DNA of 64,000 nt, taken from assembly GCA_023954375.1 (NCBI GenBank), contig JAMLIC010000032.1, positions 38,104 to 102,103 of the forward strand, written 5' to 3'. How positions within the stretch are numbered: position 1 is the stretch's first letter; every line of letters starts with the position of its first letter. This stretch comes from Planctomycetota bacterium (lineage in GTDB: Bacteria > Planctomycetota > J058). This document shows, piece after piece, positions 40,638 to 49,222 of the stretch. Position numbers and translations under genes: made by a program. The notes beneath the pieces are model-generated. The model was not told the DNA's origin, searched no databases, and saw only the letters and a list, made by a program, of their open reading frames with translations.

Positions 40638-42559
40638 CGGCCACCGCCCGAGGCGCCGAAGTAGATCGACGCCGCGGCCGGGTTCAGCCGCGCCTCGGCG
40701 TCGACCAGGAAGGCGCCGCGGGCCACGACGCGCTGCCCCTCGCGCAGGCCGCGCACGACGGGCAGCCAGGGGCCGACGCGCGGGCCGACGACGACCTCGA
40801 CGGCGTCGTAGACCCCGGGGGAGACCTCGACGTAGGCGATCCAGCGCCCGCCCGTGTCGATCACGGCGTCGGCCGGCACGGCCAGCGGCGCGTGGGCGAG
40901 CGCCGGGTCCCGGGGCGGCGCGAGGAGCGGGCGCGACGCCTCGGGCCGGGCGAGGGCCAGACGGGCGCGGGCCTCGTCGGCCGCGACCGTGCGCGGGAGG
41001 AGCTCCATCGTCCCGCACGGCAGGCAGATCCCCGGCGTGTCCCGCGTGGCCTCCGGGTGGCCGGGGCACTCGTAGAGGGTCACGTCGGCGTCGCCCGCGA
41101 GCGGCGCCGAGGCCTCGGGCCGGGCCTGCGCGAGGAGCGCCCGGGCCTCATCGGCGGTCGTCTCGCGCGGGATCAGCTCCATGGTCCCGCAGGGGAGGCA
41201 GATCCCGGGCGTGTCCCGCGTGGCCTCCGGGTGGCCGGGGCACTCGTAGAGGGTGACCGACGCCGCCGTCGTGGCCTGGGGCGGGGCCGGCGCGTCCTCG
41301 CGCACCAGGGGCGCGCCGCACTCGGGGCACGGCCCGGGCCGGTCGCTGCGGACGACGTGGTCGGGATGCATGGGGCAGCGGCACTCCCACGCGCCGCCTG
41401 GCCCGAGCGCCGCGCGCTCCTCGACCGGCGTGAGCGGCATGGCGCACTGCGGGCAGGTCCCGGGCTCGCGCGAGAGCACGTCGGGGCAGGCGGAGCAGCA
41501 GCGGTAGACGACCTCGACCTGCCCGCGCGCGGGCACGCCGTCGGGGCCGACCGGCGCGCGGAGGCGCGCGCGCACGGACATTCCGGGCCGGAGGAGGCCG
41601 TGGCCGTTGGGGACGTCCACGCGCACGCCGACCGTGCGCGTGGCCGGGTCGATCGTCGGGTCGACGAACGAGACGTGGCCCTCGAACGTCCGCTCGGGGT
41701 AGGCGCTGGCCCGGATCTCGACCGGCTGGCCGAGGTGCACGAGCGGCGCCTCGTCCTCGTAGACGCGGGCGATCATCCACAGGACCGACAGGTCGGCCAC
41801 CGTGTACATCTGCGTGCCCTCGTCCACGTAGTCGCCGGCGACGACGGTCTTCGAGACGACCGTGCCGGAGATCGGCGACAGGACCTCCACGTGGGTCTCG
41901 GGCTCGCCGCGGGCGAGGATCCGCTCGACCTGCGCCGGGCGGAGCCCCCACAGGAGCAGGCGGCGGCGGGCCGCCTCGAGCACCGGGCCGCCGGCGGCGC
42001 GCGCGGCGAGGAGCTCGCGCGCGGTGGTGTAGAGCTCCTGGCTGTAGAGCCACACCAGCGGCTCGCCCTCGCGCACCTCGACGCCGGTGAAGTCGACGAA
42101 CAGCCGGTCGACGCGCCCGCGCACGCGCGAGGCGATCCGCGCCAGGCGCCGCTCGTCGATCGCGACCGCGCCGACGGTGTCGATCGCCACCTCGAGCGGG
42201 CGGCGCGTCACCTCGATCATGCCGACGTCGGCCAGCGCCACCCGGTAGGGCGTGAGCTGCACCCGCGCGAGCACCCCCCTCGGCAGCTCGGGCGGCGCGC
42301 CCTTCGCGCGCCGCGACAGCGGCATGCCGCAGATCGGGCAGCTCGCCGGCTCGGCGCGCACGATCTGCGGGTCCATGGGGCAGAAGAACTCGACGTCGGA
42401 GGCCGTCGCCGGCGGCGGCCGGTTCAGGCGCCGCACGGCGTGCAGGGCGGTGTCCCAGTAGGCCACCGCCAGGGCCACGGCGAGCATGAGGCCGACGAAG
42501 CGGACGCGGACGAGGAGGACGCGCAGGCCGAACAGGCCGCGCCGCAGGAGGGTCTTCAC
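40634..42559 (-). CDS. cusB: CusB-type periplasmic adaptor with five heavy-metal-binding domains
   Basis: A 641-aa membrane fusion protein. After a membrane helix (about 20-42) comes a heavy-metal-binding CxxxP..CPICGMPL domain (about 55-85), then the adaptor core with hairpin, lipoyl and barrel parts. The extra feature is a C-terminal run of four more Cys-rich domains: CCSACPDVL...CPQCAMPL (about 355-385), CRCPMHPDHV...CPECGAPL (about 395-420) and two nearly identical ones starting at residues 435 and 493 (YECPGHPEATRDTPGICLPC). The last pair comes from a 174-bp tandem duplication. Ends with the normal YVEVSPGVYDAVEV. Should collect metal for CusA; usual CusB is about 400 aa. Confidence 0.92.
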   Translation of the reverse strand: MKTLLRRGLFGLRVLLVRVRFVGLMLAVALAVAYWDTALHAVRRLNRPPPATASDVEFFCPMDPQIVRAEPASCPICGMPLSRRAKGAPPELPRGVLARVQLTPYRVALADVGMIEVTRRPLEVAIDTVGAVAIDERRLARIASRVRGRVDRLFVDFTGVEVREGEPLVWLYSQELYTTARELLAARAAGGPVLEAARRRLLLWGLRPAQVERILARGEPETHVEVLSPISGTVVSKTVVAGDYVDEGTQMYTVADLSVLWMIARVYEDEAPLVHLGQPVEIRASAYPERTFEGHVSFVDPTIDPATRTVGVRVDVPNGHGLLRPGMSVRARLRAPVGPDGVPARGQVEVVYRCCSACPDVLSREPGTCPQCAMPLTPVEERAALGPGGAWECRCPMHPDHVVRSDRPGPCPECGAPLVREDAPAPPQATTAASVTLYECPGHPEATRDTPGICLPCGTMELIPRETTADEARALLAQARPEASAPLAGDADVTLYECPGHPEATRDTPGICLPCGTMELLPRTVAADEARARLALARPEASRPLLAPPRDPALAHAPLAVPADAVIDTGGRWIAYVEVSPGVYDAVEVVVGPRVGPWLPVVRGLREGQRVVARGAFLVDAEARLNPAAASIYFGASGGGR

Positions 42560-42670
42560 GGGGGCGCTCCACGGAGGAGGGGCGCCCCGGCCCCGGGCGG
42601 CGCACGGCGCGCACGCGGCGGGGGCGGGGCGTGGCGCGGCCGGGCGTGGGAGGGCCCGGCCGGGGCCCGC

Positions 42671-43084
42671 TCACAACCGGAGGACGTGGAGCGCGAGGTG
42701 TCGGCGGAGCTTGGTCGTCGGCGGGGCACGCGCGACGAACGGGGCGCGGGTCGGCGCGGCCGCCAGCGCAGGGAGGAGCGGACCCGCCGGGGCGGCGTCG
42801 GCCGCAACGGTCAGGGGCGGGGGCGGCCCCTCGCGCTCGACGGGCGGCAGGTGGAAGGCGACCTCGGGGCAGGCGCAGTCGCCGTCGTCGTGCACCCCCG
42901 GCCCGGGCAGCGCGGGGGCGGGCTCGCCACCGCAGCAGCCGCCCGCGGGCGCCGCGACGGCCGGCGGCGCGGCGCAGAACAACCCGTGCCCGCCGCCGTC
43001 GCAGGCGCACAGGTCCACGGACACGCCCGCCAGCGCGGCGAGGGCGGCCAGGACCAGGCAGAGGGCTCGGGCCAGGAGCGGCAT
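42671..43084 (-). CDS. Small secreted Cys/His-containing protein, first gene of efflux operon
   Basis: A 137-aa protein with a signal peptide (PLLARALCLVLAALAALAGVS). The mature part contains CAC, CC, HDDGDCACPEVAFHL motifs and Pro-rich linker, and ends in a basic LRRHLALHVLRL tail. No family recognised; similar small metal-ligand-rich proteins often precede Cus/Czc operons, so periplasmic metal binding is an inference. ATG 43084 is preceded by a good promoter. A 111-bp gap separates it from CusB; no ORF lies there. Confidence 0.6.
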   Translation of the reverse strand: MPLLARALCLVLAALAALAGVSVDLCACDGGGHGLFCAAPPAVAAPAGGCCGGEPAPALPGPGVHDDGDCACPEVAFHLPPVEREGPPPPLTVAADAAPAGPLLPALAAAPTRAPFVARAPPTTKLRRHLALHVLRL

Positions 43085-43092
43085 GGGCGTCG

Positions 43093-43123
43093 ATCTTCGT
43101 AAACGCCGGGCCGGCTCGTCAAT
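43093..43123 (-). promoter_or_regulatory. Promoter of the efflux operon (TTGACG-18-GAAGAT)
   Basis: Minus-strand TTGACG (43123-43118) and GAAGAT (43098-43093) are spaced by 19 to 18 nt and lie just upstream of ATG 43084. This is the clearest sigma-70-type promoter in the window. No copper-box palindrome was found beside it. Confidence 0.5.
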
Positions 43124-43133
43124 TCCCGAGGGC

Positions 43134-44201
43134 TCACAACCCCGCGATCGGCGGCTCGATCGCCGGCGGCCCGGTCAGCTCGTAGGCGACGGCGATCGCC
43201 TCGAGCGGCGTGGGCGCCTCGAAGTACTCGAACGACTCGGTCGCCTTGTCGCCCAGCCAGCACACGCGCGCGCGGCCCTCGTCGGCGGCGACGACGGCCG
43301 TCTTGCGCCCCTGCTCGTCGTAGATCGACCAGGCAGTCTCGGTGTCGGGCGCGATCCAGCCGACGAGGCGGCCGCGGTCGAGGACCTTGCTCCAGCGCCG
43401 GTCGGTCCGCCCCTGGGGACCCGCCTCGCCGCCCTTGAGCACGAGCGTGTGCGCCGCGAGGACCTCCTCCTCGTCGTCGAGGGGCGGCCGGTCGTCGACG
43501 ACGACCATGGTCCGCGCGGCGAGCACCTGCTCCTCGTCGAGGTCGTCCTGCGCCGCGCCCGGACGCTCGGGGCCGAGCACGAGGGTGCGCGCCGCCAGGA
43601 CGGCGTCCTCCTCCGCCGGCGCCGGGGCCGCCGGCTTCGCCGGAGCCGGCGCGGACGACGCCGGGCGCGCGCGCGCCGGGCCGACGGGCGGGTCGAGCCG
43701 CGGCGCCTCGCGGGTGGAGAACGCCCGCGCGAGGGCGTCGTCGAAGCTCGCCTCGGTCGACGTGACGCCCGTCGCCTCGCGCGGGTCGCGGCGGCGCACG
43801 CTGAAGCGGGCGCCGTCGGGCGAGATCACGGCGAGCGTCACGCTCTCGGCGGAGTAGCAGGTGTAGGTGCCGCCCGGCTCGGCCACGACGAAGCCCACGT
43901 GGGCATCGCCGTCGAGCGCGCGGCTGCCGACGACGCCGAGGATCGCGCGGCGGAGCGTCCCGAGCGCCTCCCAGGTGCCCACGAACTCGAGCCCGGCCAG
44001 CGTCAGGGGCAGCCCCGGGGCCACCTGCTGCGACCAGGCGACCTTCGCCGGGGTCGAGACGCCCTGACCGACCTGAAGGTCGGCCACCACCCAGCGCCCG
44101 GCCGGCACGCCCTCGGCCAGGCGCAGGACGGCCCCCGAGACGGTCAGGCGCTCGACCGCGAGCACGGGGGGCCCCTTCTGAAGGGTGAGGGCGATCGTCA
44201 C
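43134..44201 (-). CDS. PilZ-like protein with three short VLAA(R/H)T repeats
   Basis: A 355-aa soluble protein. The N-terminal ~75 residues (LAVERLTVSGAVLRLAEG, ADLQVGQGVSTPAKVAWSQQ, LPLTLAGLEFVG) look like a PilZ barrel, though the RxxxR c-di-GMP motif is not evident. An acidic Pro/Ala linker holds three repeats, VLAARTLVL (201-209), VLAARTMVV (226-234) and VLAAHTLVL (247-255), each after a run of Asp/Glu. A C-terminal globular region (WIAPDTETAWSIYDEQGRKT) follows. Leaderless start: TAGAAT at 44213-44208 ends 6 nt before GTG 44201. Function unknown. Confidence 0.65.
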   Translation of the reverse strand: MTIALTLQKGPPVLAVERLTVSGAVLRLAEGVPAGRWVVADLQVGQGVSTPAKVAWSQQVAPGLPLTLAGLEFVGTWEALGTLRRAILGVVGSRALDGDAHVGFVVAEPGGTYTCYSAESVTLAVISPDGARFSVRRRDPREATGVTSTEASFDDALARAFSTREAPRLDPPVGPARARPASSAPAPAKPAAPAPAEEDAVLAARTLVLGPERPGAAQDDLDEEQVLAARTMVVVDDRPPLDDEEEVLAAHTLVLKGGEAGPQGRTDRRWSKVLDRGRLVGWIAPDTETAWSIYDEQGRKTAVVAADEGRARVCWLGDKATESFEYFEAPTPLEAIAVAYELTGPPAIEPPIAGL

Positions 44202-44207
44202 GGCGGG

Positions 44208-44213
44208 ATTCTA
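44208..44213 (-). promoter_or_regulatory. -10 box (TAGAAT) for leaderless start at 44201
   Basis: Minus-strand TAGAAT, 6 nt before GTG 44201; a near-consensus -10 and one of the clearest leaderless examples here. Confidence 0.6.
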
Positions 44214-44330
44214 TCGAACCCTCCGGCCGCTCGCCCCCCGCCTCCCGCGTTCGTCTCGCTTCGTCTCACTTGCCAGCGCCGGGAAGGGGGCCCGAGCAGC
44301 GGGGCCTGGATCGGCGTCGGTAACGTTCGG

Positions 44331-44336
44331 TAGGAT
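44331..44336 (+). promoter_or_regulatory. -10-like box (TAGGAT) upstream of the Rhs gene
   Basis: TAGGAT, 64 nt before ATG 44401, whose ribosome-binding site CCCGGAG is nine nt upstream. No good -35 found. The rest of 44214-44330 is featureless. Confidence 0.35.
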
Positions 44337-44400
44337 CCGCCGTTCGGCGCGGCGGCCTCACGGGCCCGTCCGTTGCTCCTCCACCGCCCGGAGTGTCCCC

Positions 44401-47400
44401 ATGCGGTCTCGCCTCCTGACGCGCGCCCTCTGCGCGGTCCTCTCGATCACCTTCCTCTTCCCGCCGGCGCCGCTCCTGTTCGCGCAGGAGCGGCCTGTCG
44501 ACCGCGCGCCGCTGGGCGGCGACGACGCGCCCGTGGTCGAGGACCAGAGAGGCCTCGACGCCCTCGACGTGGACCCGGTCAGCGGGGCGGTCGTCTACGC
44601 GCGGGAGGACCTGGCGCTGGGCGAGGGCGACCTCGCCTTCCGCCTCGTGCGCACCTACCGGCCGTGGGCGGGCGACCTCGCCAACATGACCACGCACTGG
44701 GTGAGCGCGCTCGACGTGCACCTCGACGTCCACCCGTCGGGGGCGCGCGCGGCGCTCGTGCAGGAGGACGGGCGGCGCCTGTTCTTCGACCGCGGCGAGG
44801 ACGGCGTCCTGCGCGCCGTCACGGGCGCGCCGGCCGTGATCGACCGCTTCGAGGACGGCTTCCGCGTGCGCGGCCTCGGCGACGACCGCGAGTGGCGCTT
44901 CGACCCGCAGGGCTGGCCGCTGTCGCGCACCGGCCCGCGCGCGCTGACGGTCGAGTTCGGCTACGACGCCGAGCGGCGCGTCACGCACCTGAAGGGCCCC
45001 TGGGGCCGCGTCGCCGTCGAGCGCGACGCCCAGGGCGCGCTCACGGCGCTCGTGACCCCCGGCGGCGCGAAGGTCCGCTACGTGCGCGACGGCCAGGGCA
45101 ACCTCGCGGCCGTGCAGCGCGGCAAGCTCCGCGCCTCCTACGGCTACGACGCCGCCGGCCGGCTCACGGGCCTCGCCGGCGGGCAGGCCCGGATCGCCTA
45201 CGACGTCCTCGGCCGCGTGCTGGCCCTCGACGGCGACGGGGTCGAGCCGGCGCGCCTGCGCTACCTCGGCGCGGCGAGCGAGGGCTCCGCGGCGGCCGGC
45301 CGCGAGGTGCACGTCACGCGCGCCGGCGAGGCGTGGACCTTCGCCGTGTCGGCCGACGGCCGCCGCGTCGAGCGCACCAACGCCCAGGGCGACGCGGTCG
45401 TGACGCTCCTCGACGCCCGCGAGCGGACCACCAGCGTGGCCGTGACGGGCGACGGGCTCCGGCGCGAGTGGTCGTTCGAGTACGACGCCCGCGGCCGCCT
45501 CGTGACGCGCGTCGGCCCCGAGGGCGCCACGCGCTTCGAGTACGGCGCGAAGGTCACCGCGCGGCCGACGCGCGTGACCCTCCCCGACGGGCGCCAGGTC
45601 GCCTTCGCCTACGACCTGCACGGCAACCTGCTCGAGGTGACCGCCCCCGGCGGCGCCGTCACGAAGATGGCCTACGACGCCGTCGGCCGCCTCACGGCCG
45701 TGACCGACCCGCGCGGCAAGACGACCACCTTCACCCTCGACGAGCGCGGCCTCGTCGTGGCCTCGGAGGAGGACGGCGTCGGGCGCATGCTCTACCAGCG
45801 CGACGGCGACGGGCAGGTGGTCAAGGTCAAGCGCGCCGACGGGCGCGTGGTCGACGTCGCCCGCGACGACGCCGGCCGCGCCCGCAAGGTGAGCGACGCG
45901 CTCGGCGTCCTCATGGCCGTCGACTACGACGCGCGCGGCCGCGTGGTCGCCTTCACCGACGAGCTCGGCCAGTCGTTCCGCTACGCCTACGACGCCCGCG
46001 GCCGGCTCTCGACCGTCGCCGACGCCATGGGCCCGCTGGCCCGGCTCGAGTACGACATCGCCGGCCGCCTCGGCGCCTTCGTCGACGCCCTCGGCAACAA
46101 GACGACGATCGCCCGCCCCGACGACCGCACCGTGATCGTGCAGGACCCGGCCACCGGCCAGCGCGTCCTGCGCCACGACGCCCTGGGCCAGCTCGTCGAG
46201 GAGACGCGCGGCGAGGTCACGGTCGGCTACCGCTACGACGCGCGCGGGCGCATGGTCGAGCGCACGACGCCGCGCGGCGCGGAGACGTTCACCTTCGACG
46301 ACGCCGGCCGCCTCACCGCCCTCCAGGGCCCCGACGGCGGCTTCGCCCTCGGCTACGACCCGGCCGGGCGGCTGGCGCGCCTCACCGACGTCAACCTCGG
46401 CATGAAGGTCGAGTACGGCTACTCGGCCGCCGGCGACCGCACGGCGCTGAAGCTCCCCTGGGGCACGGTCGGCTACGACTACGACGCGCGCGGCCGCGTC
46501 GTCGGCGTGACCCTGCCCGAGGGCGGCAAGATCGAGATCGACCTGCACCCCGACGGGCGGCGCAAGGAGGTCCGCTACCCGAGCGGCGTGGTCACGCGCT
46601 TCGCGTACCAGCGGGCGCGGCTGACCGAGGTCGTGACCCGCAAGGACGACCAGGTCCTCGAGCGGCGCGCCTACGGCTACGACGCCGCCGGCCGCGTGGC
46701 CTGGGTCGAGGACGCGGCGGCGCGTCGGACCACCTACGAGCACGACGCGCGCGGGCGGCTGGTCGCGGCCACCGAGCCGGACGGCGTGACGACGCGCTGG
46801 ACCTACGACGCCGCCGGCAACCGCCTCACGGAGACCCGCGGCGACGCCGAGACCCGCTACGAGGTGGCCGCCGGCAACCGGATCGTCAGCCGCGGCGGCG
46901 AGGCGATCTCCTACACGCCGGGCGGCGCCCTGGCCGAGCGGCGCGACGACCGCGGCGCGACCCGCTTCACCTACGACCACGACGACCGCCTGGTCGCCGT
47001 GACGCGGGCCGACGGCCAGACGGTCCGCTACGGCTACGCGCCCAACGGCGCCAGGCTGTGGCGCGAGGAGGGCGGCGCGCGGACGGGCTACCTGCACGAC
47101 CTGGCCGACGTCGTGGGCGAGGTCGACGCCGAGGGCAACGTGCTCGCCAGCTACGTCCACGGCCCCGGCGCCGACGACCTGCTGGCGGCGCGGCGCGAGG
47201 ACAGGACCTACTTCTACCACTGGGACCTGGTGCGCAGCGTGACGGCGCTGACCGACGACCAGGGCCAGGTCGCGGCGCGCTACGGCTACGACGCGTTCGG
47301 CGCGCTCACGCGGGCCGAGGGCGCCGCGGCGGAGTGGAACCGCTTCCGCTTCACCTCGCGCCCGTGGGACGCGGCGGCCGGGCTCTACGACCTGCGCGCG

Positions 47401-49032
47401 CGCAGCTACGCCCCCGACCTCGGCCGCTTCACCACGGCCGACCCGACGGGCGTCCTCGGCGGGCTCAACGTCTACGCCTACGTCGACAACGACCCGACGC
47501 TCCTCAACGACCCCTACGGCCTGCGCGCCTGGTACGAGCGCCTGTGGGACGGGACCAAGGACGTGGCCTCGGGCGTGGCCAGCTGGGCCCGCGGGATCAC
47601 GGCCTCGGACGTGGTCGACGGGCTGAAGTACGTCGGCCGCCAGACGTGGGCCTTCACCCGCGGCTTCGGCAAGGGGCTCTACGGGGCGGCCACGGGGATC
47701 GTCAACACGATCCTGCACCCGATCGACACGATCAACGGGATCATCTACGCGATCGAGAACTGGGACGAGACCAAGGAGGCGCTCCTCGCCAAGTGGGAGG
47801 AGTACAAGGACGCCGCCCTGAACGACCCGGAGAAGTTCGCCGAGATGACCGGCTACCTGACGGCCGAGGTCCTCGTGTCGGTCGCCGGCACCAAGGGCCT
47901 CGACAAGCTGGGCAAGGCCAACGTGATCGCCGGCACCGCGACGCGGGTGAGCGGCGCCACGCGCGCCGCCGCCGCGCCGGTCACGCGGGCCGCCGGCGCG
48001 ACCCTGGCCAGCCGCTTCCCGCGGGCGGCCGAGACGGTGCGGCGCGCCGGCGTCATCAACCGCGCCCGCAACGTCGAGCTGGCGCGGCGCGCCGCGCAGC
48101 CGGGGAACGTGTTCTCCCGCACGGGGCGCCGGGTCGTCGACTTCGGGCGCGACATGGGCCGCGCCGGCCGCCTGGCCGTGCGCGAGCCGGGCGCCTTCAT
48201 GGTCTACGGCGGGCGCCGCATGTCGGCCACGGCGGGGCGCCTGGTGACCGCCGTCGGTCGCGGCACGTGGACGGCCACGCGGCGCTTCGGCATCCCGACG
48301 GTGCTCGTGTTCAACGACGCGATCACCGACGCGATCAACCGCACGGCGAACCGCGCCGAGGCCGCCGCCCGGGTGCGCGACGAGGGGCGCCGCCTCCTCG
48401 ACGACGCCGCCCGCCTCACGCCCGAGGAGCTGGCCGCGCGGGTCGACAGCATGGGCCGGACCTACCGCGACTACCGCAACCGCCTCCTGGCCCCGGTCCA
48501 CGAGGAGGACCTGCGGCTCGAGCGCGCCCTGACCGACCTCAACGCCAGGGTCGAGCGGGGCGAGATCCCCGACAACACGATCGACTCGCGCCTCGAGGCG
48601 ATCCTCTCCGAGTACGGCCGGCGCCGGCACAACCACATGGTGGACATCTACGACCGCCACCGCGACGCCGACCACGACATGCTGAACCCGAGCCCCAACC
48701 GGACGATCTCCTTCCAGGACGAGATCGACCTCCTGCGGGCCCTGCGCGAGCGCGTGACCTCGGCCGAGGGTCGGGCGCTCCTCGACGCGCGGATCGCCGA
48801 CCTCGAGGCGCTCATGGCCCACGAGTACGAGCTGTTCCGCATGGGCGAGCACGACGCCCTGATCGCCGGGATCGCCGGCGCCCCGCGCCTGCCCGGCGAG
48901 ACCGCCCCGACCGACGCGCGCTGGGACGCCGACGGCCTCGGCGGCATGGAGGCCCCGCTGGGCGAGAGCCTCGACGGCCTGATCGACCCGCGCGGCTCGT
49001 GGGCCGAGGAGGACGAGTTCAGGCGGCGGTGA
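44401..49032 (+). CDS. Secreted Rhs/YD-repeat protein
   Basis: A 1543-aa protein. A Sec signal (LCAVLSITFLFPPAPLLFAQ) precedes a DUF6531-like entry (GLDALDVDPVSGAVVYARED, LAFRLVRTYRPWAG) and then dozens of YD repeats (G(Y)DAxGRL-type: YDAAGRLTGL, YDARGRLSTV) that build the hollow Rhs shell. The core ends with the hallmark GRFTTADPTGVLGGLNVYAY and DPYGLRAW at residue 1037. About 500 residues follow, mostly helical, with a hydrophobic WAFTRGFGKGLYGAATGIVN region; no HNH, nuclease or ADP-ribosyltransferase motif is visible. No small gene that could be an immunity protein follows before 49223. Could be a toxin delivery protein or a structural surface protein. Confidence 0.92.
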   Translation: MRSRLLTRALCAVLSITFLFPPAPLLFAQERPVDRAPLGGDDAPVVEDQRGLDALDVDPVSGAVVYAREDLALGEGDLAFRLVRTYRPWAGDLANMTTHWVSALDVHLDVHPSGARAALVQEDGRRLFFDRGEDGVLRAVTGAPAVIDRFEDGFRVRGLGDDREWRFDPQGWPLSRTGPRALTVEFGYDAERRVTHLKGPWGRVAVERDAQGALTALVTPGGAKVRYVRDGQGNLAAVQRGKLRASYGYDAAGRLTGLAGGQARIAYDVLGRVLALDGDGVEPARLRYLGAASEGSAAAGREVHVTRAGEAWTFAVSADGRRVERTNAQGDAVVTLLDARERTTSVAVTGDGLRREWSFEYDARGRLVTRVGPEGATRFEYGAKVTARPTRVTLPDGRQVAFAYDLHGNLLEVTAPGGAVTKMAYDAVGRLTAVTDPRGKTTTFTLDERGLVVASEEDGVGRMLYQRDGDGQVVKVKRADGRVVDVARDDAGRARKVSDALGVLMAVDYDARGRVVAFTDELGQSFRYAYDARGRLSTVADAMGPLARLEYDIAGRLGAFVDALGNKTTIARPDDRTVIVQDPATGQRVLRHDALGQLVEETRGEVTVGYRYDARGRMVERTTPRGAETFTFDDAGRLTALQGPDGGFALGYDPAGRLARLTDVNLGMKVEYGYSAAGDRTALKLPWGTVGYDYDARGRVVGVTLPEGGKIEIDLHPDGRRKEVRYPSGVVTRFAYQRARLTEVVTRKDDQVLERRAYGYDAAGRVAWVEDAAARRTTYEHDARGRLVAATEPDGVTTRWTYDAAGNRLTETRGDAETRYEVAAGNRIVSRGGEAISYTPGGALAERRDDRGATRFTYDHDDRLVAVTRADGQTVRYGYAPNGARLWREEGGARTGYLHDLADVVGEVDAEGNVLASYVHGPGADDLLAARREDRTYFYHWDLVRSVTALTDDQGQVAARYGYDAFGALTRAEGAAAEWNRFRFTSRPWDAAAGLYDLRARSYAPDLGRFTTADPTGVLGGLNVYAYVDNDPTLLNDPYGLRAWYERLWDGTKDVASGVASWARGITASDVVDGLKYVGRQTWAFTRGFGKGLYGAATGIVNTILHPIDTINGIIYAIENWDETKEALLAKWEEYKDAALNDPEKFAEMTGYLTAEVLVSVAGTKGLDKLGKANVIAGTATRVSGATRAAAAPVTRAAGATLASRFPRAAETVRRAGVINRARNVELARRAAQPGNVFSRTGRRVVDFGRDMGRAGRLAVREPGAFMVYGGRRMSATAGRLVTAVGRGTWTATRRFGIPTVLVFNDAITDAINRTANRAEAAARVRDEGRRLLDDAARLTPEELAARVDSMGRTYRDYRNRLLAPVHEEDLRLERALTDLNARVERGEIPDNTIDSRLEAILSEYGRRRHNHMVDIYDRHRDADHDMLNPSPNRTISFQDEIDLLRALRERVTSAEGRALLDARIADLEALMAHEYELFRMGEHDALIAGIAGAPRLPGETAPTDARWDADGLGGMEAPLGESLDGLIDPRGSWAEEDEFRRR

Positions 49033-49034
49033 CG

Positions 49035-49111
49035 CACGGAGGACACGGAGGAAGAGCGGGTCATGACGACCGGCCTCCTTCGACTTCTCCGTGACCTCCG
49101 CGCCCTCCGTG
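49035..49111. repeat. Inverted repeat, family B, copy 3
   Basis: CACGGAGGACACGGAGG (49035-49051) pairs at 15 of 17 positions with 49095-49111, just after the Rhs stop codon; likely 3'-end structure. The remaining gap to 49222 holds a CTAAAG -10-like word near 49177 and GGGGAGGGG as ribosome-binding site. Confidence 0.65.
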
Positions 49112-49222
49112 GTTGACCTCACGGCCCATGGCCTCAGGACGCCCCCCGCCCCGGTAGCCTTCCCGGCCGCCCCCCGCTAAAGTGCCGTCGTCGCTCGGCC
49201 GGCGGCGTCACGGGGAGGGGCC

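Noticed and set aside
43134..44201. Canonical c-di-GMP-binding PilZ protein
   Set aside because: No RxxxR ... (D/N)xSxxG motif is seen; only the barrel-like pattern fits, so I call it PilZ-like only.
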